In this document: positions 24,414-32,672 of the stretch, in pieces
Position numbering within the stretch: the stretch's first letter is position 1
How the letters are laid out: every line of letters begins with the position of its first letter
DNA from: Micromonospora okii
GTDB lineage: Bacteria; Actinomycetota; Actinomycetes; Mycobacteriales; Micromonosporaceae
Assembly (NCBI RefSeq): GCF_020884795.1
Contig: NZ_BBZF01000012.1
Location: 550,664 to 614,663, forward strand
Reading direction: 5' to 3'
DNA length: 64,000 nucleotides
Program-made: the position numbers and the translations under genes
Notes under the pieces: generated by a model
What the model saw: the letters and a program-made list of their open reading frames with translations, nothing else
Told to the model about the DNA's origin: nothing
Database searches by the model: none

Positions 24414-26567
24414 CTACCCGGCCGGCGGCGTGCCGACGCGTGGCGGCTCGGCCGGAATGAGGATCTCGAACCACACCGTCGAGCCGCGCACCGTCGGGTC
24501 GGTGCCCCACGCGTCGCTGAGCTGCTCGATCAGGCCGAGCCCCCGGCCCCGGCTGCTCAACGTGTCGGTGCGGGCCCGGGTCACGGTGCCCCGGGTGCCG
24601 GAGTCGGCCACCGACACCAGCAGCCGCTCCGGGCTGAGGTCGATCTCGACCCGGGCGGCGGTGCCGGCGTGCAGCAGCGCGTTCGTGGTCAGCTCGCTGG
24701 TGCAGAGCACGGCGGCGCCGACCACACCCTCCGGCACCTGCCAGTCGGTGAGCTGGGCGGTCATCCAGTGCCGCACCCGGCTCGGCGCGGTGGGCTCCGC
24801 CGGCACCTCCATGCTCGCCGAGCGGCTGGGGATCAGCGCGTGCTCTACCGCCAGCACCGCGACGTCGTCCTCCGTGGCTCCCGCGACGGCGGCGGTCGCC
24901 ACCGCGCACAGCGCCCGGGGGTCGCCGCTGGCCGCGCCGGCCACGGCCACGGCCAGGTCGTCCAGCCCGGCGGCGAGGCTGCGCCGCCGCCGCTCGATCA
25001 CCCCGTCGCTGAACAGCAGCAGCGTGTCCCCGGGCGCGAACGGGACGGTGGTGGTGCGCGGGGTGCAGCCGAGCCCGAGCGGCGCGCCGGGCGGCACGTC
25101 CAGGTACGCCGCGACGGGCTCTCCGTCGGCCCCCGCACGCCGCACCAGCGGCGCGGGATGCCCGGCGCTGGCCAGCGTGAGCCGCTCCCGGTGGGCGTCG
25201 ACGACGCCGAAGACCACGGTCACGAAGAGCTCCTGGCTGCCGGTCTCGGTGCCGAGGCTGGCCACGAGGCGGTCCAGCCCGGCGAGCACCGCGTCCGGCC
25301 GGGGGTCGGCGAGCGCCAGCGCGCGCAGCGCCGCCCGGACCTGCCCCATCCGGGCCGCGGCCTGCACGTCGTGCCCCGCCACGTCGCCGAGGACGACGCC
25401 CAGCTCCCCGGTGGGCAGCAGGAACGCGTCGTAGAAGTCGCCGCCGGCCGCGTTGCCGTCGACGCCGGGGTCGTAGCGGGCGGCGATCCGCAGCCGGGGC
25501 AGGTCCGGCAGGTGCTCCGGCAACATGCTGCGTTGCAGCAGTTGGGCGGTGCCGTGCTGGGTCTCGAAGCGGCGGGCCCGCTCGGCGGCCTGGCCGATCA
25601 GCTCGGCCGAGGCGGCCAGCAGGGCCCGCTCGGCGGCCGACCAGGGGCGCGCCGCGTGGTAGCCGACGGTCAGGCCGCCGCGCAGGGCCGAGGTCCGCAA
25701 CGGCTGGGCCGCGAGCGCCCGTACCTTCTGGTCGTGCCGGTCGACGGCGATGTCCCGCAGCGGCTGCCCGTCGCCGACGAACTGGGGCACCCCGGTGCGC
25801 GCGGCGACGATCAGCGGGCCGGGGGAGTCGGCGGGGGAGCGGCGCCACAGCGGGGGCAGCCGCTCGTCGGCCTCGTCGAGCAACTCGCCGCGCACCCGCC
25901 GGACCGTGCGCCAGCCGGCGCCGTCGTCCACGCCGAAGGTGACCCGGTCGGCGTCGAACGCGGTGAGCAGGTAGCGCAGGGCGACGCGGGCGACGTCGTC
26001 GAGGGTGAGCGTGCCGGCGAGGGCGGCGGCGACGTCGCTGAGGCTCTGTAACTGCTCGGTGACGTGGCTGGTCTCGGCGGCGACGGTGAGCACCCCGACG
26101 ACCCGCCCCGCGCTGTCGCGCACCGGGGAGTGCCCCCGGGTGAACACGGCCTGCTCGCGGGCACCCGGCCGGGCCCGGTCGAAGGGGAGGACGACCTCCT
26201 TCTCCAGGAACGACTCGCCCCGCCGGTAGGCGCGGGTGACCACGTCGCCGACGCCCGGCTCGCCCCAGACGTCGGCGAACACCTCGGCGGCCGGCCGCCC
26301 GACCGCGCCCGGGTGCCGGTCGCCGATCAGCGCCGCGTACCCGTCGTTGTAGAGCATCAGCAGGTCGTCGCCGTAGGCGAGCATCATCGGCACGGGCGAG
26401 GCGAGGACGAGGTCGACCACCCCGCGCACCGCCGGGTCCCACTGCTGGGGCGGACCGAGCGGCGTGGCGGCCCAGGGGTGGCCGAGGACGACGCCCGCCG
26501 CGTCGGCGGTCGCCGCCGTCGCGGCGGGCGTTGCTGGCGTGGGGACTCGCCCGACCGTGCCTGGCAT
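24414..26567 (-). CDS. PAS-GAF-SpoIIE phosphatase with HATPase domain
   Basis: A 717-residue signalling protein. PAS (about 40-165; MLAYGDDLLMLYNDGYAALIG), GAF (about 185-330; ADRVTFGVDDGAGWRTVRR), SpoIIE/PP2C phosphatase (about 345-570; AGGDFYDAFLL and GDVAGHDVQAAARMGQ carry the metal-binding Asp residues) and an anti-sigma-type ATPase (about 590-700; TSELTTNALLHAG, VADSGTRG, GRGLGLIEQLSDAWG). Such proteins usually dephosphorylate anti-anti-sigma factors in stress pathways. No partner gene is adjacent. Confidence 0.92.
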   Translation of the reverse strand: MPGTVGRVPTPATPAATAATADAAGVVLGHPWAATPLGPPQQWDPAVRGVVDLVLASPVPMMLAYGDDLLMLYNDGYAALIGDRHPGAVGRPAAEVFADVWGEPGVGDVVTRAYRRGESFLEKEVVLPFDRARPGAREQAVFTRGHSPVRDSAGRVVGVLTVAAETSHVTEQLQSLSDVAAALAGTLTLDDVARVALRYLLTAFDADRVTFGVDDGAGWRTVRRVRGELLDEADERLPPLWRRSPADSPGPLIVAARTGVPQFVGDGQPLRDIAVDRHDQKVRALAAQPLRTSALRGGLTVGYHAARPWSAAERALLAASAELIGQAAERARRFETQHGTAQLLQRSMLPEHLPDLPRLRIAARYDPGVDGNAAGGDFYDAFLLPTGELGVVLGDVAGHDVQAAARMGQVRAALRALALADPRPDAVLAGLDRLVASLGTETGSQELFVTVVFGVVDAHRERLTLASAGHPAPLVRRAGADGEPVAAYLDVPPGAPLGLGCTPRTTTVPFAPGDTLLLFSDGVIERRRRSLAAGLDDLAVAVAGAASGDPRALCAVATAAVAGATEDDVAVLAVEHALIPSRSASMEVPAEPTAPSRVRHWMTAQLTDWQVPEGVVGAAVLCTSELTTNALLHAGTAARVEIDLSPERLLVSVADSGTRGTVTRARTDTLSSRGRGLGLIEQLSDAWGTDPTVRGSTVWFEILIPAEPPRVGTPPAG

Positions 26568-26779
26568 GTCCGCAGCCTAACCGGAACGGGTCCGCGCCCG
26601 GCCCGGCCGTCGGGCCGGGCGGCGACGCGGACCCCGCGACCGGGTGGGGCCGCTGTCCATCCGTGCAGGCCAGCGCCCCTCTGGGAGGAGATGTCGGGAA
26701 ATTCGGTACGGGTCGCGCGGCGTGCCGCCGGACGGGACGGGTATGCGCGCGCCGAAGTCCATGCGACAGGAGGGACACC

Positions 26780-27664
26780 ATGCAGAGAACCCTCGCGGTC
26801 GGGCAGGTCGACATCGGTGATGCCCTGACCGATATGTGGAGGTCGGTGCTGCTCTTCATCCCGAGGGCGATCGCGTTCGTCGCGATCCTCGTGGTGGGGT
26901 GGCTCGTCGCCCGAGCGGTCCTCAAGATCGTGGACACGGTACTGGAACGGGTGGGGTTCGACCGCGCGGTCGAACGGGGCGGGATCCGACGTGCGCTGGA
27001 ACGCACCAAGTACGACGCCAGCGACATCCTGGCGAAGCTGGCCTACTACGCCGTCCTGCTGTTCACCCTGCAGTTCGCCTTCGGGGTGTGGGGGCCGAAC
27101 GCGATCAGCGACCTGATCCGGGGCGTGGTCGCCTGGCTGCCCCGGGCGTTCGTCGCGATCGTCATCGTCGTCGTGGCCGCTGCCATCGCCAACGCGGTGC
27201 GCGACCTGGTCACCGGCTTCCTGGGCGGGCTGTCGTACGGCCGGGTGCTGGCCGACGTGACGGCGATCTTCATCCTGGCGCTCGGCGTGATCGCCGCGCT
27301 GAACCAGGTGGGTATCGCCACCACGGTGACCACGCCGGTGCTGATCGCGGTGCTCGCCACGGTGGCCGGCATCCTGATCATCGGCGTCGGCGGCGGCCTG
27401 GTGCGGCCGATGCAGAACCGCTGGGAGGGCTGGCTGAGCCGGGCCGCCGAGGAGTCCCGCGCGCTGCGGGAGCACCGCCAGGCCCAGGCCACCGGGCGGG
27501 GCGACGTGGATCGGCAGATGGCCGACCGGGCCGGCGCCGAGCGCACCGGGCCCAGGCCGATGACCCAGGAGTCGATGTCCGGCGCCCGGGGCGGGCAGGG
27601 CACGTACCGCTCCGGCAACGCGCCGGGGGACGAGACCCAGCAGTTCGGTCGCCCGGGTAGCTGA
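26780..27664 (+). CDS. Mechanosensitive-channel-like membrane protein
   Basis: A 294-residue protein, ATG after AGGAGGG. Four or five membrane helices are visible (IPRAIAFVAILVVGWLVARAVL; LAYYAVLLFTLQFAFGVWG; LPRAFVAIVIVVVAAAIANAV; VTAIFILALGVIAALNQV; TPVLIAVLATVAGILIIGVGGG), with the pore-type GGGLVRPMQNRW after the last. The C-terminal 70 residues are polar. It matches the CmpX/TM-helix-repeat class of MscS-related proteins. A strong terminator follows. Confidence 0.82.
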   Translation: MQRTLAVGQVDIGDALTDMWRSVLLFIPRAIAFVAILVVGWLVARAVLKIVDTVLERVGFDRAVERGGIRRALERTKYDASDILAKLAYYAVLLFTLQFAFGVWGPNAISDLIRGVVAWLPRAFVAIVIVVVAAAIANAVRDLVTGFLGGLSYGRVLADVTAIFILALGVIAALNQVGIATTVTTPVLIAVLATVAGILIIGVGGGLVRPMQNRWEGWLSRAAEESRALREHRQAQATGRGDVDRQMADRAGAERTGPRPMTQESMSGARGGQGTYRSGNAPGDETQQFGRPGS

Positions 27665-27678
27665 CGGGACGGCAGGCG

Positions 27679-27709
27679 ACGGAGGGGGCCCGCGCGGGCC
27701 CCCTCCGTC
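27679..27709. terminator. Intrinsic terminator
   Basis: GGAGGGGGCCCGCGCGGGCCCCCTCC is a near-complete palindrome just after the channel gene stop, before the convergent gene at 27794. Confidence 0.8.
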
Positions 27710-27793
27710 GCGCGGACGCGGGCCAGGGTGTCACGGGCGCGCCGACGCGGGTCGGGGTCGGCTGCGTCGCACGGACGGACGCGGGCCGGGGCC

Positions 27794-28168
27794 CTACGGC
27801 GTGGGCAGCGGACCCGGGCGGGTGTCCAGGGAACGGGCCAGCGCGCAGACCGCGAGCAGGCGGGTGAGCAGCCAGTCCGGCTCCGACCAGTCCGCCGAGC
27901 GGGCGGGCGGCTGCCAACCGTGCTCGCGCGCCGCGTCCCGGACGCCCTCGGCGTACCCGGCGAGCGCCGACGCCGTCAGCGGCCGGCGGTCCCCGCCGAG
28001 GCTGTCCCGTACGGCGGCGGCGTGCTGGTCGACCTCCGCGAGCAGCCCGGGGCGGGCCGCGGCGGCGGAGAGCCCGGCCGTGCCGAGCGAGACGGTCAGC
28101 ACGGCGAGGGCGGAGCTGGCGGAGTCCACGGCGGAGCGGCTCGGCGCCCGGTTCGACGGCACACGCAT
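27794..28168 (-). CDS. Conserved actinomycete protein (DUF6401-like)
   Basis: A 124-residue helical protein starting ATG 28168. Features: SRSAVDSASSALAVLTVSLG, LLAEVDQHAAAVRDSLGG, LAGYAEGVRDAAREHGWQPP and WLLTRLLAVCALARSLD. The pattern matches what I recall of DUF6401 proteins of Micromonosporaceae, sometimes linked with natural product loci. No catalytic motif is seen. Upstream frames in the same register run through unrelated sequence and are discarded. Confidence 0.65.
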   Translation of the reverse strand: MRVPSNRAPSRSAVDSASSALAVLTVSLGTAGLSAAAARPGLLAEVDQHAAAVRDSLGGDRRPLTASALAGYAEGVRDAAREHGWQPPARSADWSEPDWLLTRLLAVCALARSLDTRPGPLPTP

Positions 28169-28333
28169 GAGGACCGAGGTTAACGGCCCGGTAACCGTCG
28201 CGACCTCGCCCGCTCGGTCGGTTACGAATCCCCCACCCATCGCCTGACCCCGGCCGACAGGATTGACCCGGCCGCGACGGGGCAGAAGGGGAACGAGGTC
28301 GACACCGGCGCGGCCGGCACCGTGGAGGAACAC

Positions 28334-28780
28334 ATGGGACAGCAGGACGGGCCCGACGAGCGGCACCGCCGCCCGGCCGGGGTGAGCGACGCCACCGTCG
28401 AGGCGCTGGGCAAGCTCAGCGAGGCGCTGGAGACCGTCGAGCGGGTGCGCGGGCACCTCTACTCGCTGCACCAGCTCGTCGGCCACGCCGACCTGATGCT
28501 GGACGACGCGGTGGAGAAGTTCCGCGCGGCGGGTCACGACGCCGTCGCCGACCGGATCGCCACCGACCTGGTCGGCCGCAACGTCATCGCCGGCCGGTGG
28601 ACGTTCCAGATCGTCGAGGACTTCGACGACGGCTACTACGCCCTCTTCCGCGACCTGGACCGGCAGGCCCGCGACGAGCTGGCCGACGGCCGCCGACACC
28701 TGTACGAGGCGGAGATGAAGGAGCGGCGGCGTACCCGGGGCCGCCCGGGGCACGAGGCGCTGCCGGCGAGCGGGAGCTGA
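28334..28780 (+). CDS. Conserved hypothetical protein, helical
   Basis: A 148-residue protein. GGAGGA lies four bases before ATG 28334, better placed than the GTG at 28322. It is mostly helical and charged: VEALGKLSEALETVERVRGHLYSLHQLVGHADLMLDDAVEKF, then IATDLVGRNVIAGRWTFQIVEDFDDGYYALFRDLDR. Related proteins are widespread in Micromonosporaceae and have no assigned role. It is convergent with the small membrane protein gene. Confidence 0.75.
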   Translation: MGQQDGPDERHRRPAGVSDATVEALGKLSEALETVERVRGHLYSLHQLVGHADLMLDDAVEKFRAAGHDAVADRIATDLVGRNVIAGRWTFQIVEDFDDGYYALFRDLDRQARDELADGRRHLYEAEMKERRRTRGRPGHEALPASGS

Positions 28781-28799
28781 CCGGCCGGCCCCCGGGCCG

Positions 28800-29012
28800 C
28801 TAGTCGGAGGAGGGAGCGCCCGCCGGGCGGCGGCGACTGGCGTCGTCGGCGATGATCACCGTGGCGACCATCAGGGCGACGCAGACGGCGAACAGCCACG
28901 AGTCGTCGGCGGCGAACCTGGCCGAGACCGGAGCCTGGACGGCGGCGAGCAGGAAGCCGAGCCAGGCGAGGCGGCGCTGACGAACGGTGAGGAACCCGGA
29001 GCCCTGTTGCAT
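28800..29012 (-). CDS. Small two-TM membrane protein
   Basis: A 70-residue protein: LAWLGFLLAAVQAPVSARF and WLFAVCVALMVATVII form two membrane helices, with a basic tail SRRRPAGAP. No family is recognised. The start ATG 29012 lacks a strong ribosome site. Confidence 0.6.
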   Translation of the reverse strand: MQQGSGFLTVRQRRLAWLGFLLAAVQAPVSARFAADDSWLFAVCVALMVATVIIADDASRRRPAGAPSSD

Positions 29013-29156
29013 TCCGAAAGTCTTGCGCGATGTCGCCCGATCGCCGTCACCCGATCGGCCGATTCTGGATGACCTGACCGCTTTACCAACCTTACGTACC
29101 GGACATCTCGCCGGTTCGGGGGAAGCGGGCAGGGCGCTCCGCTGTTAGCGCCGCCA

Positions 29157-29184
29157 CCGGCGGGCGCTCGGTGGCGCCCGCCGG
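29157..29184. terminator. 11-bp perfect hairpin
   Basis: CCGGCGGGCGC, TCGGTG loop, GCGCCCGCCGG. It follows the stop of the 29208 gene on the minus strand. Confidence 0.7.
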
Positions 29185-29207
29185 CGGCGGCGGGGCGGGG
29201 AGGGCTC

Positions 29208-29471
29208 TCACATCGAGTCCGGGCCGGTCCGTCCCGTGGTCGACGGCCGGTACGCCCGATCGGCGTCGGTGCGCTCGCGCTCCCGCCCGGCGGGTGCCGC
29301 GCCCCGGTCCACCGCCTCCGGGCCGTGCCCGAACTCGGCCTCCTCGCCCGCGTCGTTGCCGGTCACGTCGTCGGCCTGCCCGTCGAGCGTCGAGCGGGCG
29401 ATCGCCCGGTCCAGTTCGTGCAGGGGGACCCGTTCCTCGTCACGCCACACGTGGCTGTCGTTGTCCGTCAT
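29208..29471 (-). CDS. Small hydrophilic conserved protein
   Basis: An 87-residue acidic, probably disordered protein: WRDEERVPLHELDRAIARSTLDGQADDVTGNDAGEEAEFGHGPEAVDRG and an Arg-rich end. I use ATG 29471; a longer start at 29504 has a poorer context. It sits in a run of small stress-type genes (SRPBCC, DUF2795) with the same orientation. No function is recognised. Confidence 0.6.
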   Translation of the reverse strand: MTDNDSHVWRDEERVPLHELDRAIARSTLDGQADDVTGNDAGEEAEFGHGPEAVDRGAAPAGRERERTDADRAYRPSTTGRTGPDSM

Positions 29472-29579
29472 GCCTGTCGCGGTACCCGGGGCCCGTGATC
29501 GCAAACGGCCGGCACGGACGCGACGATGGCCGCCGGGGTCCGGCGGCCATCGGATGGATCGTGCGGGTGCCCGGGGGGA

Positions 29580-30041
29580 TCAGGGCTGCGGGCGGTCGAC
29601 CTTGCCCCGCCAGGCGCCGGTCTCCTGACCGCGCCGCTCGATGAACTGCTTGAACCGCTCCAGGTCGCCCTTGGCGCGGCGGTCGACGACGCCCAGCTTG
29701 TCGCCGGCCTGCTCCACCACGCCGTGCGGCTCGAACTCCAACTGGAGGGTGACCCGGGTCTTGGCCTCGTCGAGGCGGTGGAACGTCACCACGCCGGACT
29801 GCTGGGTGCCACCGGTGGACCGCCACGCCACCCGCTCGTCCGGAAGCTGCTCGGTGATCGCGGCGTCGAACTCCCGCTTCACCCCGGCGATCTCCACCGT
29901 CCAGTGGGTCATCGTGTCGGTGAGCTGCCGGACCTCCTGCACCCCCTCCATGAAGTGCGGGAACTCCTCGAACTGGGTCCACTGGTCGTACGCGGTGCGG
30001 ATCGGGACGTCCACGTCGACGTGCTCGGTAACGCCGCTCAT
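29580..30041 (-). CDS. SRPBCC family protein (cyclase/dehydrase type)
   Basis: A 153-residue START-like protein, ATG 30041 eight bases after GAGGAGG. Motifs: VDVDVPIRTAYDQWTQFEEFPHFMEGV, then WTVEIAGVKREFDAAITEQ, VAWRSTGGTQQSGVVTFH and VTLQLEFEPHG, ending with a long helix. This is the polyketide-cyclase/COQ10 class that binds hydrophobic ligands in a helix-grip fold. In actinomycetes such genes often accompany DUF2795 genes, as here. Confidence 0.85.
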   Translation of the reverse strand: MSGVTEHVDVDVPIRTAYDQWTQFEEFPHFMEGVQEVRQLTDTMTHWTVEIAGVKREFDAAITEQLPDERVAWRSTGGTQQSGVVTFHRLDEAKTRVTLQLEFEPHGVVEQAGDKLGVVDRRAKGDLERFKQFIERRGQETGAWRGKVDRPQP

Positions 30042-30096
30042 CAGCAAATCCTCCTCAGTGCGCCGGTGCGGGGTCCGGATCGTGGGCCGATCCGGG

Positions 30097-30513
30097 TCAC
30101 CAGCGCGTCGTCTCGTTCTTGTTCCCGAGCGCGGCCCACACCTCGGAAACCGTCTGGTAACGGGTGCCCGGCGGCAGGCCCTCCAGGGCGGCGACGATGT
30201 CGTCCGGCGCGTCGTTGTCGCGCGCGTTGGCGACCAGCGTCTCCCGGTCGCCCGGCAGGGCCGTCATCGTGATGTAGCGCCCGAGCCGGCTGCGCTCGGC
30301 CACGTCGGTGGAGCTCATGCCCTTCGGGGCCCCGGTGCGCAGCTCGCCCGCCGGCGCCGTGGTCGCCTCCGGCTGGTCCTCGCCCGCGGGCTCGGGCTGC
30401 CGGAACTCGTCGACGCGCGAGCCGCCGGTGCCGGGGCCCTGGACCAGGCCGCTGACCTCCTGGCTCATCTGCTCGTCGACCCTCGGGCTGTGCTTGCTGC
30501 TGCCACGTTCCAT
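30097..30513 (-). CDS. DUF2795 protein
   Basis: A 138-residue protein starting ATG 30513. The N-terminal 70 residues are polar. The C-terminal 60 form the DUF2795 domain: YITMTALPGDRETLVANARDNDAPDDIVAALEGLPPGTRY and VSEVWAALG. DUF2795 is a small helical domain of unknown function, frequent in actinomycetes. It lies 55 bases upstream of the SRPBCC gene in the same direction. Confidence 0.82.
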   Translation of the reverse strand: MERGSSKHSPRVDEQMSQEVSGLVQGPGTGGSRVDEFRQPEPAGEDQPEATTAPAGELRTGAPKGMSSTDVAERSRLGRYITMTALPGDRETLVANARDNDAPDDIVAALEGLPPGTRYQTVSEVWAALGNKNETTRW

Positions 30514-30578
30514 GCCTTCTGCGCTACCCGGCGGGGCCGCCGGTAAACCGAAGGAGGGGCCAGAAAAGCCGCAAGCGG

Positions 30579-31580
30579 TCACGAAACGGCAGGCTCGGGC
30601 TCACCGTCGGCCGGGGCCCGGGGCGGCAGCACCGGCTCGCTCGGGTCCGGGTCGCCCGCCTGGATCGCCCGTCCGCGCTGCAACTCCGCGTTGATCTGCA
30701 CGCCGAGCATCAGCGCCGAGTTGGACAGGTAGAGCCAGACCAGGAACGCGATCACCGCCCCGAGGCTGCCGTACGTGACGTCGTACGAGCCGAAGTTCGC
30801 CACGTACAGGCCGAAGCCGAACGACACGAGCGCCCAGGCGAACAGGGCCACCGCCCCGCCCGGGGTGAGCCAGCGGAACCGGGGCTGGCGCACGTTCGGG
30901 GCGATCCAGAACAGCAGCGACAGCAGCACCATCATCACCAGCGCCAGCACCGGCCACTTCGCGACGCTCCACACCGTCCGGGCCAGCCCGCCCGCGTTGA
31001 CCAGGTCGCCCACGGCGTCGGTGACCGGGCCGCTGACGATCAGCCCGGTGGCCACCACCGCGAGCAGCACCAGCGTCACGGCGGCCAGGCCGATCTGCAA
31101 CGGGCGCAGCTTCCACACCGGCCGCCCCTCCCGCACCCCGTAGATCGCGTTCGAGGCCCGGGTGAACGCCCCGATGAAACCGGAGGCGGACCAGAGCGCG
31201 CCGAGCAGACCGAAACTGAGCAGCACCTTCGCCCCGCTCTGCTGCTCCACCACACCCCGGACCACGCCCACGAAGGCGTCGTTGCCGACCACCGCCCCGG
31301 CGCCGACCTCCCGGGCCAGGTCGATCACGGTGTCCACCGTGCGCTCCCCGTCGGAGACCAGCCCGACCAGGGCGACCACCACGATCGTGGACGGGAAGAG
31401 CGCGAGCACCCCGTAGTAGGTGAGCGCGGCGGCCCAGTCCGAGCAGTTGTCCTCGACGAAGTTCCGCCCGCTGCGCACCAGCACCCCGCGCCAGGTGCGC
31501 CAGCTCAACTGGCGAACCCGCCGGGGTAGCCGCGCCGGCCGGCCGGTCGGCGCACTGCCCGCTTCCGTCGTCGCCGCCAT
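30579..31580 (-). CDS. YihY/BrkB family membrane protein
   Basis: A 333-residue protein, ATG 31580. The signature is NCSDWAAALTYYGVLALFPSTIVVVALVG, followed by LGALWSASGFIGAFTRASNAIYGV, two central hydrophobic segments, FRWLTPGGAVALFAWALVSFGFGLYVANFGSYDVTYGSLGAVIAFLVWLYLSN and MLGVQINAEL. Six membrane helices are expected. The family has been called virulence factor BrkB or ribonuclease BN, neither well supported. It likely acts in the cell envelope. Confidence 0.9.
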   Translation of the reverse strand: MAATTEAGSAPTGRPARLPRRVRQLSWRTWRGVLVRSGRNFVEDNCSDWAAALTYYGVLALFPSTIVVVALVGLVSDGERTVDTVIDLAREVGAGAVVGNDAFVGVVRGVVEQQSGAKVLLSFGLLGALWSASGFIGAFTRASNAIYGVREGRPVWKLRPLQIGLAAVTLVLLAVVATGLIVSGPVTDAVGDLVNAGGLARTVWSVAKWPVLALVMMVLLSLLFWIAPNVRQPRFRWLTPGGAVALFAWALVSFGFGLYVANFGSYDVTYGSLGAVIAFLVWLYLSNSALMLGVQINAELQRGRAIQAGDPDPSEPVLPPRAPADGEPEPAVS

Positions 31581-32201
31581 GCCCGCTCCCTGCGCCCGCG
31601 CCCCGGGTGCCCGGCCACCCGACGCTCGCCGCCCGCCGGTACCCGCCCCCGAAAATCGACAAACCCCACCGGCCCCGCCCCGCCCCGCCTCACGGGCTGG
31701 GCACGCTGCCCGGGCCGGCGGCGGCTGCCGCTCAGGCGCAGACCGCCGATCCCGCCGGTCGCGTCCCGGCTGGCGCTCCCGTTGCCCGTTACCTTTTTTG
31801 ATCAGCCCCCTGCCGGGACCCCGATCGCCCGGCCAGTCACCTTCTCGGCTCCTTTGGAGCTGAGTCGTCCGTGACATCGGGGCACAGTCGTCCGCGCAGT
31901 CGTCCGCACAGTTCGCCCACGCCGCCGTGGGACACGATCCGTCCACGACATCAGCTCCAAAGGGGCCGAGCGAACCCCACCGGGCCCGCTCCCGGCCGCC
32001 GCGTCACCTCGACCGCCGCAAGCCGGACGCGCGGGCGCGCCCGGGCGCGCCCGGTAGGGCGGGCGCAACGGGTGGAGCCGGTGGGCCGCCTGGTGGAGGT
32101 GGGGCGGGACGGGCCGGGGGTGAGGGTGGGAGGGGGCGGTTTCGGGGGGTGGGGCGGGGGAACCGTGATGGGTAGAGGAACCGACGCGGAGGAGGAGTCA
32201 C
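31581..32201. repeat. Gene-free region with long-range inverted repeat
   Basis: Arms at 31844-31863 (CTCGGCTCCTTTGGAGCTGA) and 31951-31970 are reverse complements with one mismatch. Between them are short tandem copies of CAGTCGTCCG. The left arm alone is also partly self-complementary (GCTCCTTTGGAGC). I find no credible gene here. The GAGGAGGAG site just before 32202 belongs to the next gene. Confidence 0.7.
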
Positions 32202-32609
32202 ATGCCCGGGCGCGAGGTACTGCCCAGCACGCTGCGGCGTTCCCCGGACAAGGCGCAGCGCACGTGGGAGAAGACGCACGACTCGGCGGTGGAGACGTAC
32301 GGCGAGGGGGAGCGGGCGCACCGCACCGCCTTCGCCGCCGTGAAGCACGAGTTCGAGAAGGTGGGCGACCACTGGGAGCCGAAGGGCCGCAAGGGCCCCA
32401 GCGACCGGCAGGCGGCCGGCGGCGGGCCGGAGCGGCGGGCGCCCACGGCCGGCGGCGTGGACGCCAACGCCACCAAGGAGCACCTGATGGGGGTGGCCCG
32501 CAAGCTCGACGTTCGCGGCCGGTCCAGGATGACGAAGCCCGAACTGGTCAAGGCCATCGAGAAGGCCAACGACCGCAGCACCCGCAAGGCGCGCGACGAG
32601 CGACGGTGA
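32202..32609 (+). CDS. ChaB-domain protein with SAP/Rho-N-like tail
   Basis: A 135-residue basic protein after GAGGAGGAG. The N-terminal half is ChaB-like: LPSTLRRSPDKAQRTWEKTHDSAVETYGEGERAHRTAFAAVKHEFEKVGDHWEPKG. The C-terminal 45 residues, ATKEHLMGVARKLDVRGRSRMTKPELVKAIEKAN, look like a Rho N-terminal or SAP-type nucleic-acid-binding helix pair. Combination proteins of this kind are common in actinomycetes; the role is unknown, possibly stress-related DNA binding. Confidence 0.85.
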   Translation: MPGREVLPSTLRRSPDKAQRTWEKTHDSAVETYGEGERAHRTAFAAVKHEFEKVGDHWEPKGRKGPSDRQAAGGGPERRAPTAGGVDANATKEHLMGVARKLDVRGRSRMTKPELVKAIEKANDRSTRKARDERR

Positions 32610-32614
32610 GGACC

Positions 32615-32656
32615 GAGAGGGGGTACGGCGGCGCTCGACGCGGCCGTACCCCTCTC
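32615..32656. terminator. Bidirectional terminator
   Basis: GAGAGGGGGTACGGC pairs with GCCGTACCCCTCTC (one bulge) between the convergent ChaB and aldehyde dehydrogenase genes. Confidence 0.8.
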
Positions 32657-32672
32657 CGTGCCACGCGCACCC

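Noticed and set aside
23610-27027. Very long open frames (813 and 1108 codons) over the HAD/SpoIIE region
   Set aside because: Both are Arg/Gly/Ala-rich shadows. The HAD and SpoIIE frames carry complete catalytic motifs.
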